Shown piece by piece: positions 34,190-43,616 of a DNA stretch of 64,000 nt. The notes below the pieces were generated by a model. The model worked only from the letters and a program-made list of their open reading frames with translations, ran no database searches and was not told where the DNA came from. Made by a program: the position numbers and the translations under genes. Location: positions 1 to 64,000 of the forward strand of contig NZ_BDCH01000020.1 in the NCBI RefSeq assembly GCF_001613405.1, written 5' to 3'. How positions within the stretch are numbered: the stretch's first letter is position 1; each line of letters starts with the position of its first letter. Origin of the DNA: Nocardia crassostreae. GTDB lineage: Bacteria > Actinomycetota > Actinomycetes > Mycobacteriales > Mycobacteriaceae.

Positions 34190-35378
34190 GTGCTCGGACT
34201 CAAGCGTCTGCTCCTGCTCACCGCCCTGCCCGCACTGCTGCTGACCCCGGCCACCGCCGCGGCCACGCCGCTGTATCCGATCCCTGATCCGGATCCTTTC
34301 TTCACGGCGCCGCCGGATATCGATTCGAAAACGCCCGGCGAGGTTTTGGCGGTGCGCCCGATGCCCCCGCTGATCACATTTCCGGGAGCCCGGGTCACTC
34401 TCGTCAAATTCCGGTCGACCAATTCCACCGGCGCACCCATCGCGGCCACCACCACGGTGCTCAGCCCGATGAACCAGCGGCCCGGCGCGCCCTCAGCACA
34501 TCATCAACGGCCTGGGCGCGAAGTGCGCCGTCTCCAGCGTGCTCTACACCCAGGATCCCAATCTGGTCGTGAAGGAAGCGCCCGTCCTCAATGCCGTGCT
34601 CGCCCGCGGCTGGTCGATCGCGCTGCCCGATCATCTGGGTCCCAACTTCGCCTACGGCGCCGCGCGCCTGGGCGGCCTGATCACCCTCGACGGCATTCGC
34701 GCCGTGCAGCGGGTCGCCGACCTCGGCCTGCACACGAGTCCCGTTGCCATGCTGGGCTATTACGGTGGCGGTATGGCCACCGCCTGGGCGGCTGCGTTGC
34801 AGCGGGAGTACGCCCCGGAGCTGAATCTGGCCGGTGCGGCGGCGGGCGGCGTGCCCATGAACATGCTGAAGATGATCGAAGGTCTGGGCTATCAGCGCCA
34901 TCCGGTCTTCGGCCTGGCGATCGCCGCCGCCATCGGGATGGAACGCGAATATCCGGAGCAACTGCCCATCAGCGAGCATATGAACGCCACCGGCCTGGCC
35001 ATCCGCGACAGCATCGCCAATGGCTGCACCAATGACATTCTGCTGGCCGGGGCCGGGCGCGGCGTCATGGATGTCGAGAAATCCATCTCGCTCATCGAGT
35101 CCGCCAGCGCACGGGAAGTGGTGGAGGCCAACAGCCTCGAACTGCACGACGGCATTCCGATGACGCCGGTCTACGAATGGCACGCCCCGCAGGACGCGCT
35201 CATTCCCGTGGACGCCATCGAGAACACCGTGCGCCGCTACTGCGCCGCCGGAGTGCCGGTGCTGTCGGAACTGTTCTCCAGCCCGGACCATCTCAGCACC
35301 GCGGTGCTCGGCGCACCGGCCGCCGTCAACTGGATCGACGCCAGGTTCCGCGGGGAACCCGCGCCGAGCAACTGCTGA
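34190..35378 (+). pseudogene. Secretory lipase (LIP family) with frameshift and Ser-to-Tyr active site
   Basis: GTG 34190 behind GGAGG begins a signal peptide (MLGLKRLLLLTALPALLLTP). The first frame is lost after SPMNQRPGAP near 34490; the second picks up at QHIINGLGAKCAVSSVLYTQ. The nucleophile elbow, expected GYSGGG, reads LGYYGGGMATAW: the catalytic Ser is Tyr (TCC to TAC is one change). Later family features remain (EWHAPQDALIPVDA with the acid, SSPDHLS with the His). Both lesions would abolish activity in an exported triacylglycerol lipase. The stop overlaps the next start (TGATG). Confidence 0.83.
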
Positions 35379-35809
35379 TGCACACCCCGACCCTGCCCGA
35401 CAGCGACTACCACCAGTTCCAGCGGCGCGTCATCGCGGCCTTCCGCTCGAACGGCGGCCGATTCGCCGGGACGAATCTGATATTGCTCACCACCGTCGGC
35501 GCCAAGACCGGCCTGCGGCGCACGAATCCGCTGGCCTGCTTCGAGGTCGCGGGCCACCCCGCCGTGGTGGCCTGCGGCCTCGGCGGGGCGCGATTCCCGG
35601 ACTGGTATCACAATATTCGCGCCAATCCCGAGGTCACCGTGGAAATCGGCACGGACATATACCGGGCCGTCGCGACGACCGCGCCGGACGCCGAGCGCGA
35701 CAGCCTGCTGGCACGGATAGTCGAACTGGCCCCGGATTTCCCGACCTACCTGGCCGATCCGAACCAATTGGTTCCCGTGGTGACCCTGAAGCGAGCGCCG
35801 TTCGGTTAG
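35378..35809 (+). CDS. F420-dependent nitroreductase-family (DDN-like) protein
   Basis: A 143-residue single-domain protein of the deazaflavin-dependent nitroreductase family, related to mycobacterial Ddn. It shows the family sequence ILLTTVGAKTGLRRTNPLAC, then FPDWYHNIRANPEVTVEIG and an end TYLADPNQLVPVVTLKR. These split-barrel proteins use coenzyme F420H2 to reduce quinones or nitro compounds near the membrane. It follows the lipase gene with a one-base TGATG overlap. Confidence 0.9.
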   Translation: MHTPTLPDSDYHQFQRRVIAAFRSNGGRFAGTNLILLTTVGAKTGLRRTNPLACFEVAGHPAVVACGLGGARFPDWYHNIRANPEVTVEIGTDIYRAVATTAPDAERDSLLARIVELAPDFPTYLADPNQLVPVVTLKRAPFG

Positions 35810-35820
35810 CGTGTGGCCTT

Positions 35821-36495
35821 GTGGACGACCCGGAGCTCGCGAATATTCGTGCGGAGGTGGCGGCGGCCGGACGGCGGCTGGCGGCCGAAGGATTGCTGAT
35901 CGGCACCGCCGGGAATGTCAGCGCGCGAGCGGGCGAGCGGATCGCGGTCACCGCGACCGGTGTGGTGCTCGAACACGCCGTCGCCGCACAGGTGACCGTC
36001 GTCGACCCGGCCGGAACGGTGGTGGCCGGGGACCTGGCGCCCACCTCGGAACTCGAACTGCACCTGGGCATCTACGCGCGCTACGGGGCCGGGGCCGTCG
36101 TGCACACCCATTCGCCCAAGGCGACCGCGCTGTCGCTGGTGCTCGACGAATTGCCCTGCGTGCATTACCAGCAACTCGTACTGGGCGGGGCCATCCGGGT
36201 CGCGCCCTTCGCCGCCTTCGGCACCACCGAGCTGGCCACCTCGGTGCTGGCGGCCCTCGACGGCAAACAGGCCGCGCTGCTGGCCAATCACGGCGCGGTC
36301 GCCATCGGTCCGACCCTCCAAGCGGCGGTGGAGAACGTGCTGCTCCTGGAGTGGGCGTGCGAGCTGTACCTGACGGCCGCGGTCCTCGGTAAGCCGCGCG
36401 CCCTCGATCAGGCGCAGCAGGAAGCGGTCATCGCGGCCGCGTTCGCCCGGGGATACGGTAAGCCCCGGCTGCTCGACACGAAGGAAAGTCCATGA
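35821..36495 (+). CDS. Class II aldolase/adducin-family protein
   Basis: A 224-residue zinc aldolase. Metal ligands are the two His of VVHTHSPKATALS and the His of LLANHGAVAIG; the catalytic Glu is in PTSELELHLGIY, and GTAGNVSARAGERIAVTATG binds phosphate. Family members cleave sugar 1-phosphates such as fuculose 1-phosphate, or act on methylthioribulose phosphate. Starts at GTG 35821 and overlaps the PfkB kinase start (ATGA), so kinase and aldolase probably handle one sugar in sequence. Confidence 0.9.
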   Translation: MDDPELANIRAEVAAAGRRLAAEGLLIGTAGNVSARAGERIAVTATGVVLEHAVAAQVTVVDPAGTVVAGDLAPTSELELHLGIYARYGAGAVVHTHSPKATALSLVLDELPCVHYQQLVLGGAIRVAPFAAFGTTELATSVLAALDGKQAALLANHGAVAIGPTLQAAVENVLLLEWACELYLTAAVLGKPRALDQAQQEAVIAAAFARGYGKPRLLDTKESP

Positions 36496-37424
36496 CGCAC
36501 ACCGTCGTCTGCCTCGGCGCGCACGTATTCGACGTGCAGGTACGACCCGTCGACGCCATCCCCGAGGGGCAGGGCGCCCAGCTCGTCGACCAGATCCGTT
36601 TCAGCCCGGCCGGAACCGCGGGCGGTACCGCCATCACCCTCGCCAAACTGGGCGCGCAGGTCCGATCGGCGGGCGCGATCGGAGCCGATCCCATCGGCGA
36701 CCTGCTGGTGACCATGCTGGGCCGCCATGGCGTGGACACTTCATTACTATTGCGCCGCAATGATATTCAGACCTCGGCCTCGGTCCTTCCGATCCGTTCG
36801 GACGGCAGCAGGCCCGCCTTCCACGTGCCGGGCGCGAATCTGACCTACGGCCCCGCGGATTTCCCGCACGCCGAGATCGCCGCCGCCGACCATCTGCATA
36901 TCGGCGCGCCCGAACTCCTCGGCGGTGCTGCCGCCGCCGAACTGCTGACCCGGGCGCGCGCCGCGGGGCTCACCACCTCGGCCGATATGCTCTCCCCGGG
37001 CAATCCCGGGGTGCTCGCCTGGATCGCGCCCGCCCTGCCGTATCTCGACTATCTGCTGCCCAATGCCGAACAGCTACTGGGTCTCACCGAGTCCGGCTCC
37101 CTCGAAGCCGCGGCGCGCACGCTCGTCGAGCGCGGGGTCGGATGTGTGGCCGTCACCGATGGCGCGGCGGGCGTCCTGGTCGTCACGGACGCGGAAACCC
37201 TTGCGGTACCGGCCTTCCCGGTCGAGGTCGTCGATACCACCGGATGCGGTGACGCGTTCTCCGCCGGATTCCTGCGCGGAATCGGTCTCGGGCGTGATCT
37301 GCGCGATGCCGCCGTCCTGGGCTGTGCCGCGGCGGGACAGGTGGCGCAGGGCCTCGGCAGCGACCACGGCGACTTCGACCTGGCGGCCGTGGACGAGTTC
37401 ATCAAGCTGTCAGTGCGCCAGTGA
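36492..37424 (+). CDS. PfkB-family carbohydrate kinase
   Basis: A 310-residue ribokinase-fold protein. The sugar-binding region is FSPAGTAGGTAITLAKLGAQ and the catalytic/anion-hole motif VVDTTGCGDAFSAGFLRGIG (usually DTTGAGD; here Ala is Cys). It phosphorylates a sugar or nucleoside with ATP. Coupling to the aldolase upstream suggests a short pathway in which the phosphorylated sugar is cleaved to a C3 pair. Its last 15 bases overlap the convergent TetR gene. Confidence 0.92.
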   Translation: MTHTVVCLGAHVFDVQVRPVDAIPEGQGAQLVDQIRFSPAGTAGGTAITLAKLGAQVRSAGAIGADPIGDLLVTMLGRHGVDTSLLLRRNDIQTSASVLPIRSDGSRPAFHVPGANLTYGPADFPHAEIAAADHLHIGAPELLGGAAAAELLTRARAAGLTTSADMLSPGNPGVLAWIAPALPYLDYLLPNAEQLLGLTESGSLEAAARTLVERGVGCVAVTDGAAGVLVVTDAETLAVPAFPVEVVDTTGCGDAFSAGFLRGIGLGRDLRDAAVLGCAAAGQVAQGLGSDHGDFDLAAVDEFIKLSVRQ

Positions 37425-38027
37425 TGCGAGCGCCAGTGCGGCGCTGACGAATTCGTCCTCGGTGACGGTGCCCGGTGCGAGGACCGCCCGCTGGGCGAGC
37501 CCGCTGAGCAGTGCGGTCGCGGCGACGGCGAGCCGATGCGCCTGCTCGGCCGTCGTGCGGGATGCCTTGGGGGCGGCCGTGATCCGGCGATCGGTCAGCA
37601 GTCCGGCGAAGCACTGGTCGACGGCGTCGGTGACCGCCGCGCGCAGGATCTCGCCGACCGCCGGATCACGCAGCGCCGCACCGGTCGCCTCCAGTTCGAA
37701 GGCCATCTGCCGGTGCGCCCCATCGCTCACGGCCGTGCGGAAATACAGCCCGGCGAGACCGCGCAGCACCTCCGGCAGGGTCAGCTCCGGACTCTCCAGA
37801 TCGGCCGTGGCGGCGCCGATTCGAAGGCCGAGGTGCTCGATGGTCGCAGCCAGCAGACCTTGTTTACTGCCGAAGATCGAATAGATCGCCCCCGTGGTGA
37901 CCTCGGCGCGTTCGGCGATGTCCTCGAGCCGCGCCGCCGCGTACCCCTTGACCGCCATCTCGGCCACGGCGGCCTCGATCAGGGCCTCCCGATTGCGTTG
38001 CCGGGCTTCGGCGCGGGTCAGGCGCAT
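37410..38027 (-). CDS. TetR-family regulator
   Basis: A 205-residue protein beginning MRLTRAEARQRNREALIEAA, with helix-turn-helix AARLEDIAERAEVTTGAIYS followed by FGSKQGLLAATIEHLG. The C-terminal domain is helical with little identifiable. ATG 38027 is the first start giving a complete DNA-binding domain. It lies 53 bases after the M14 peptidase gene on the same strand and may be cotranscribed with it. Confidence 0.92.
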   Translation of the reverse strand: MRLTRAEARQRNREALIEAAVAEMAVKGYAAARLEDIAERAEVTTGAIYSIFGSKQGLLAATIEHLGLRIGAATADLESPELTLPEVLRGLAGLYFRTAVSDGAHRQMAFELEATGAALRDPAVGEILRAAVTDAVDQCFAGLLTDRRITAAPKASRTTAEQAHRLAVAATALLSGLAQRAVLAPGTVTEDEFVSAALALASLAH

Positions 38028-38080
38028 CGCATCCCTTCGGTCGGACGAGTCGGCCGGTGCTCGGCTCGGACCAGTATCGG

Positions 38081-39388
38081 TCAGATCGGCAGGCCGTCGC
38101 GCAGCCGGGTCGCCGCGGTCAGAATGGCGGCGGCCTGAACGGTCACCAGCCGGTCGAGCGGAACCAGCGCACCGGGCGCCGCGTGCTCGATCTCGGCGCA
38201 CCAGCGATCGAATACGGCCCCGAACCGCGGGAGTTCGGCGGCGGCCAAGGGTGATCCGGCGGCCTCCGCCGCGAGCATGCGAACGAGCATGCCGCCCAGC
38301 CGCAGTCGCAGAATGGCGGCCCACTGGTACTGCTCGGTGAAGATCTCCGCCCGGGTGGCGTACCGATCGGGCGCCGGGGTCGCGCGTTTGACGGCGGCCG
38401 ATTCCAGGACCGCGTCCAGGCCCGCCGTGACCGCCGACCGGAACGGATTGCCCACCGCCGCCGCGCCGACCCGGTCCAGCACCGCGCCGATGGTGCGGGC
38501 GGTCTCCTCGTAGCTGTCGGCGGCCGCGTGCAGGACCTCGGCCAACCGGCGATCGCTGACGGAATCGTCCGAGGTGCGCGGATCGGTCCACAGCGGTAGT
38601 TCGCAGACCAGCACGGCGGTCCCGTGGGCGAGGCTGTAATCGTGGGCGCCGCCGCCGGTGAACAGGGCGCGCGGATCGACGCCCGCCTCGGCCAGGGTGT
38701 CGCACATGCGCGTCAGGGTCGGGAGTTCGAATACTCCCGTGGCCAGCGGTCGCGCCCCGGGCGCATCGGGCTCACCCGGTTGGATCGGGACTCCGTGCTC
38801 GGTGAGCAGTCCGGTCAGCGCCGACCAGTACGTCGGGTCGCCGCCGGTCGTGTAATAGAAACCGCCCCCGAAATCGGCATTGTGCAGTGAGGCGATGAGC
38901 GCCGGGCGGGTCGCGTCGATGAGGTTCATGAGCGCCCGGGTCTCGGGCATGGGCGTCCCGATCGGTTCGCCCCGCCACTGCGCCGGGAAGCACCACTCCG
39001 GTTGTTCGGCGCTCGGCGGCCGGAACATGGTGCGCGCGAAATGGGTCCGTGTGAACGGTCCCCGGTACCAGCCCTCGTTCAATCGCGTGCCGTCCGGATC
39101 CACGCACGGGACGAAATGCCAGGTCGCGCCGATTTCATCGGACAGCTCCGGTGCCTGGGTGAGCCGATCGAGCAGGTGCCGGATGGTGGCCATGCCGATG
39201 GGCTCGTTGGGATGCGGATTTCCCAGCACGACCAGCTGCCGCGGCCCCGACCCGATCTGCACGTCCCGGATCGGCTCGCCCGCCCGGGATCGGCCGATCT
39301 CGCTGATGCGCACCAGCTTCGGATATTCGGCGGCCAGCCGATCGGCGTGGGCGTGCAGTTCGTCCACGGTGGGGAAGGTCTGCTCCAC
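38081..39388 (-). CDS. M14-family zinc carboxypeptidase
   Basis: A 435-residue protein with no signal peptide. The zinc site is complete: NPHPNEPIG (HxxE), SLHNADFGGG (third His) and the catalytic Glu in VCELPLW; the substrate region GTRLNEGWY is conserved. The first 300 residues are the peptidase domain and the remainder is a helical C-terminal extension. Cytoplasmic M14 peptidases of this type probably cleave small peptides or gamma-glutamyl links. Confidence 0.88.
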   Translation of the reverse strand: MEQTFPTVDELHAHADRLAAEYPKLVRISEIGRSRAGEPIRDVQIGSGPRQLVVLGNPHPNEPIGMATIRHLLDRLTQAPELSDEIGATWHFVPCVDPDGTRLNEGWYRGPFTRTHFARTMFRPPSAEQPEWCFPAQWRGEPIGTPMPETRALMNLIDATRPALIASLHNADFGGGFYYTTGGDPTYWSALTGLLTEHGVPIQPGEPDAPGARPLATGVFELPTLTRMCDTLAEAGVDPRALFTGGGAHDYSLAHGTAVLVCELPLWTDPRTSDDSVSDRRLAEVLHAAADSYEETARTIGAVLDRVGAAAVGNPFRSAVTAGLDAVLESAAVKRATPAPDRYATRAEIFTEQYQWAAILRLRLGGMLVRMLAAEAAGSPLAAAELPRFGAVFDRWCAEIEHAAPGALVPLDRLVTVQAAAILTAATRLRDGLPI

Positions 39389-39497
39389 TTGAGCACCTCA
39401 GTTCGATATTGAGACTACGACCGTAATGAAATTACACAAAATGGGTGGGACTGTAAATGGCTGGGCGAGACCGGGGCTCGGACGGAATACTGCCGCT

Positions 39498-40196
39498 ATG
39501 CCAACCTTCGCTGATTTCGATCGCCGCAACTACCGCACCGTCGATGTCGTGACCGGGTACGACGGCTGGGCCGCCACCTATGAGCAGACCGTCATGGACG
39601 AGATGGATCTGGCGCTGCTGGAACGGCTGGAGGTGTCGTGGGATCGGATCGGGCGGGCGGCGGATCTGGGGTGCGGGACGGGGCGGACCGGGACCTGGTT
39701 GCGGGGCAAGGGGATCGGGGAGATCGACGGGGTCGACTCCAGTTCCGGAATGCTGGCGCTGGCCGCGGAGCGGGGCGTGCACGCGACGCTCACCGAGGGG
39801 GATGTGCGGGAGAGCGGATTGCCCGGCGGGGCATGCGATCTCGTGATCTCGTCGCTGGTCGACGAGCATCTGCCGGAACTGTTGCCGTTCTATGCCGAGG
39901 CGCGCAGGCTGGTCGCGCCGGGCGGGATGTTCGTGCTGGTGAGCTATCACCCGCAGTTCATGATGGTGACGGGGATGCCCACGCATTACACGGCGGGATC
40001 CGGTGAGCCGCTGGCCATCAGCACGAATCTGCACCTGCTCAGCGATCACGTCACCGCCGAGGTGGAGGCCGGGTGGCGGCTGGTGGAGATGAAAGAGGCG
40101 CTGGTGGACGACTCCTGGCTCGCGGCGAAGCCGAAATGGGCGGAGCTGCGGGGGTATCCGTTCACCATGGCGCAGGTGTGGACCACGGCGGACTGA
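39498..40196 (+). CDS. SAM-dependent class I methyltransferase
   Basis: A 232-residue protein; ATG 39498 gives MPTFADFDRRNYRTVDVVTG. The SAM-binding motif I is ADLGCGTGRTGTWL, motif II EIDGVDSSSGML, then DLVISSLVDEHLPEL and VAPGGMFVLVSYHP. The substrate is unknown; MVTGMPTHYTAGSGEPLAI suggests a small-molecule or lipid acceptor. It stands alone between a divergent peptidase and the MMPL gene. Confidence 0.9.
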   Translation: MPTFADFDRRNYRTVDVVTGYDGWAATYEQTVMDEMDLALLERLEVSWDRIGRAADLGCGTGRTGTWLRGKGIGEIDGVDSSSGMLALAAERGVHATLTEGDVRESGLPGGACDLVISSLVDEHLPELLPFYAEARRLVAPGGMFVLVSYHPQFMMVTGMPTHYTAGSGEPLAISTNLHLLSDHVTAEVEAGWRLVEMKEALVDDSWLAAKPKWAELRGYPFTMAQVWTTAD

Positions 40197-40209
40197 CCGT
40201 CGGCGGGCC

Positions 40210-40233
40210 CGTGTCCACCGATCGGTGGACACG
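40210..40233. promoter_or_regulatory. 24-base perfect palindrome before the MMPL gene
   Basis: The 12-base half CGTGTCCACCGA is directly followed by its reverse complement. It lies 14 bases after the methyltransferase stop and 56 bases before the MMPL start. The lack of a loop and T run argues against a terminator and for an operator, the regulator being unknown. Confidence 0.6.
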
Positions 40234-40288
40234 AGGTTCGACCGGTCGAGGCTGTCGGCGGGCGGTGGCCGGATAGCAGCATTCGAGT

Positions 40289-42440
40289 ATGCGAAATCGC
40301 CTGGTCACCATAGCCGGTTGGAGCGCGGGTCGTCCGTGGCTCGCCATAGTCGGATGGTTCGTATTCGTCGCGTTGTGCCTCGGAGTGAGGACGGGGATCG
40401 GCGGGCGGGATGCCGCCACCGAGGATTTCCGGATCGGTGAGGCCGGGCGCGGGGAGGCGCTCGCCGCCTCCGGCGGGTTGCAGCAGCGCGCGGTGGAACG
40501 GGTGCTCATCACCGACGACGGGGTGCGGCTCACCGGTGACGCCGACCGCGTCGCGCGCGAGGTCACCGATCGCATGCGAGCCCTGCCGGAGGTGGAATCG
40601 GTTGCCGCGCCGGTGTATTCGGAGGACAGCTCGGCCCTGCGGGTCGATGTGACCATGACCGGCTCCGAGCTCGACGGCGACAAGCATGTGACGGCGCTGC
40701 GGGCGCAGACCGCCGAGGTGCAGCGGGCCAATCCCGGACTGCTGATCGAGGAGACGGGCGGTCCGTCCGTCAGCAGCGGCGTCGATGAACTGCGCGGGCG
40801 GGATCTGGCCCGGACCGAGCTGATCGCGGTGCCGGTCACCTTGCTCACGCTGCTGATCGTCTTCCGGTCCGCGGCCATGGCGCTGGTGCCGCTGCTGCTG
40901 GCCTTCTCGTCCATCGCGGCGACGGTCGGGTTGTCGAAGGTGGCGTCATATGTGTTCCCGGACAATGGGGTCGGGACCAATATCATTCTGCTGATCGGGA
41001 TGGCGGTCGGCGTCGACTACACGCTGTTCTGTTTGAAGCGCGCACGGGAGGAACGCGCCCGCGCCGGGAGCGCGCTGAGCTCACGGGCCCTGGTGGAGAT
41101 CGCCGCGGCGACTTCGGCTCGGGCCGTGGCGATTTCGGTGCTCGCCGTCGCGATCTCCACGGCGACTTTGTATCTCGCCGATGACGTGATCTTCTCCTCC
41201 ATCGCGACCGCGGCGATCCTGGTCACCCTGGTCGCGGTGGTCAGCTCGCTCACCGCGCTGCCCGCACTGCTGGCGGTGCTCACCGCGCGCGCCGAGCGGC
41301 GGGCGGCCGGGCGCGCGCCCGCTCATCGCGACTCCTCCGGCGGGCGGATCACCGGCTTCGTGCTGCGCCGTATCGCCGTGAAAACCGCTGCCGGGCTACT
41401 GGTTTCGCTGCTGGCCATGCTCGCGCTGACCGCGCCGCTGCTCGGGCTCGAACTCACCGATATGGGCCGGGAGACCCATCCCCGCACCGTCCCCGCCATG
41501 CAGACCTTCGACCGGCTCAATGCCGCCTTCCCGGAATTGAAATCGATGCACCAGGTGGTCGTGGCGGCGGATCCGGCACGCGCGGGCGAGGTCACGGACG
41601 CGCTGCGGGCCCTGGCCGCGCGGGCCGCGACCGATCCCGCCTTGACCGGTACCGCCGAGCTGCGCACCTCCGCCGACGGCCGGGTCAGCCTGCTGGAACT
41701 GCCCGCGCCGCACCATGTCAGCGACGATGCGGCGGTGCGGTCGCTCGAACGCGTGCGCGGGGACTATGTACCGGCCACGATCGGCGCGCTCGGCGATATC
41801 GACTACGCGGTGACCGGGGATGTCGCGCGCTATGCCGACTATCCGGAGCATCAGAAGCGCAAGCTGCCATTGATCATCGGAGCGCTGCTGCTGGTGACCT
41901 TCGCCCTGACCGCCGTGGCCTTCCGCTCCGTGGTGCTCGGTCTGATCGGCGTGGTGCTGAACCTGCTCTCGGCGGGGGCCTCGCTCGGCCTGCTGACGGC
42001 TGGTATTCCAGCACTCGTGGGCGGAGGGGCTGCTGGACTTCACCTCGACCGGCAGCATCGGGTCCCGGGTTCCGCTGCTGCTGTTCGTGATTCTGTTCGG
42101 ACTGTCGATGGACTATCAGGTCTTCGTGCTGAGCCGGATCAAGGAGGCCGTGGACAGCGGCGTGCCCACCCGGCAGGCGGTGCTCGACGGCGTCGGCGCG
42201 TCGGCGGGAGTGGTGACCAGCGCCGCCTTCGTCATGGTCACGGTGTTCGCCAGCTTCATTCCGCTGCACATTCTGGAGATGAAGCAGATGGGCTTCGCGC
42301 TCGCCGCGGCGGTGCTGCTGGACGCGTTCGTCATTCGGATCGTCATCCTGCCCGCCATGCTGCTCCTGCTCGGTGAGCGCACTTGGTGGCCCGGGCGGGC
42401 CGTCGTCCCGGCAGGTCGCGTGCCGGTGAAAGTAAGCTGA
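40289..42440 (+). pseudogene. MMPL/RND-family transporter with frameshift near the C-terminus
   Basis: The first frame from ATG 40289 gives MRNRLVTIAGWSAGRPWLAI, the first periplasmic loop, helices 2-6 with GMAVGVDYTLFCLKRAREER, the second loop and helices 7-9 to LGLLTA. At 42002 an extra G shifts the frame, after which 125 residues are nonsense. The other frame continues correctly: VFQHSWAEGL, then ILFGLSMDYQVFVLSRIKEA and the last helices to TGA 42440. Intact, it would be about 716 residues and export lipids or drugs using proton flow. The downstream kinase starts 5 bases later. Confidence 0.87.
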
Positions 42441-42445
42441 GCGAA

Positions 42446-43615
42446 ATGAACCACCGCCCGCGCACCGAGGATCGGTTCCGGATTCGGATTCTGCGGCGGT
42501 GGTATCTCGGCCTCTGGGTGCTGGGCGGGCTGTGCCCGCCGCTCATCGCGGTGCACGATCGCGTCGCCAGCACGCGGCTGGTGACGTTCGCGCTGGTGGG
42601 CGTGCTCACCGCGAGTTTTCTGATCCTCCAGGCATTCCCCCGCAATCGGCTGGCGTCGCGGGGATTCCTGCTCGTGCTCGTGCTGGTGCTCGGCGGGACA
42701 GCTGTTCCGCTCGAGGGCGGTGCGGCATTCCTCATCGTGTCGCTGCCCATGTTCTGGATCTATACCGCCACGCCGCGGCAGGCCATCGGTTGCACCGTGG
42801 CCGCCGCGGTGGCCACACTGATCGGCACCGCCATCGGGCCGCGGTACTCGCCGGGCAATACGGTATTCACCCTGATCGGCCTGGCGGGCGGCATTCTGCT
42901 CGGACTGTGGATGGATCGGGTGCTCCGGCAGGGCGAGGAGCGCGCCCGTGTGCTCAGCGGCGAACTCGAACACGCCCAGGCGGAATTGGCGGCGGCGCAT
43001 CAACGCCAGGGGGCCGCCGAGGAGCGGGAGCGGCTCGCCCGGGAAATCCACGACACGCTCGCGCAGGGGTTCGCGTCGATCATCGTGCTGGCGGAGGCGG
43101 CGCGGAACGGGCTCGAGCACGATCCGGCGAGCAGCGCCAGGCAGCTGCTGTCGATCGAGCGCACGGCCCGCGAGAATCTCACGGAGGCGCGGGTTCTGGT
43201 CGGATCCGCTCCGGCGGGCGGTGGCGCGTCCGGCGGTATCGCGCAATCGCTGCGGCGCATTCTCGATCGATTCGTCGAGGACACCGGACTGACCGTGCAT
43301 GCGGAGCTGGACGATATCGTCTGTGATCAACCCGCCCGGATCGCGCTGCTGCGCTGCACTCAGGAATCGCTGGCCAATGTGCGCAAGCACGCGGGAGCGA
43401 GCACCGTGACCGTCGTCCTGGCCGGGACCGAAACCGGCCCCGAGCTCGAAATCATCGATGACGGCATCGGATTCAGTCCGCACGAGGCACGCGGTTTCGG
43501 CCTCAACGGCATGCGTAACCGCCTCGCCGAACTCGGCGGCGAACTCACCGTCACGAGCGCCCCCGGTGCGGGCACCCGCGTCTTCGCCTCGCTACCCCCG
43601 ACCGATCGGAGCTGA
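42446..43615 (+). CDS. Sensor histidine kinase, NarL/DesK type
   Basis: A 389-residue kinase; ATG 42446 gives MNHRPRTEDRFRIRILRRWY. Residues 20-155 hold five to six membrane helices. The phosphoacceptor His is in RLAREIHDTLAQGFASIIVL, after a coiled-coil-like stretch EHAQAELAAAHQRQGAAEER. The ATPase domain shows CTQESLANVRKHAGASTVTV and GFGLNGMRNRLAELGGELTV. It pairs with the regulator that starts two bases after its stop, and may respond to the membrane state or to substrates of the MMPL protein upstream. Confidence 0.93.
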   Translation: MNHRPRTEDRFRIRILRRWYLGLWVLGGLCPPLIAVHDRVASTRLVTFALVGVLTASFLILQAFPRNRLASRGFLLVLVLVLGGTAVPLEGGAAFLIVSLPMFWIYTATPRQAIGCTVAAAVATLIGTAIGPRYSPGNTVFTLIGLAGGILLGLWMDRVLRQGEERARVLSGELEHAQAELAAAHQRQGAAEERERLAREIHDTLAQGFASIIVLAEAARNGLEHDPASSARQLLSIERTARENLTEARVLVGSAPAGGGASGGIAQSLRRILDRFVEDTGLTVHAELDDIVCDQPARIALLRCTQESLANVRKHAGASTVTVVLAGTETGPELEIIDDGIGFSPHEARGFGLNGMRNRLAELGGELTVTSAPGAGTRVFASLPPTDRS

Positions 43616-43616
43616 T

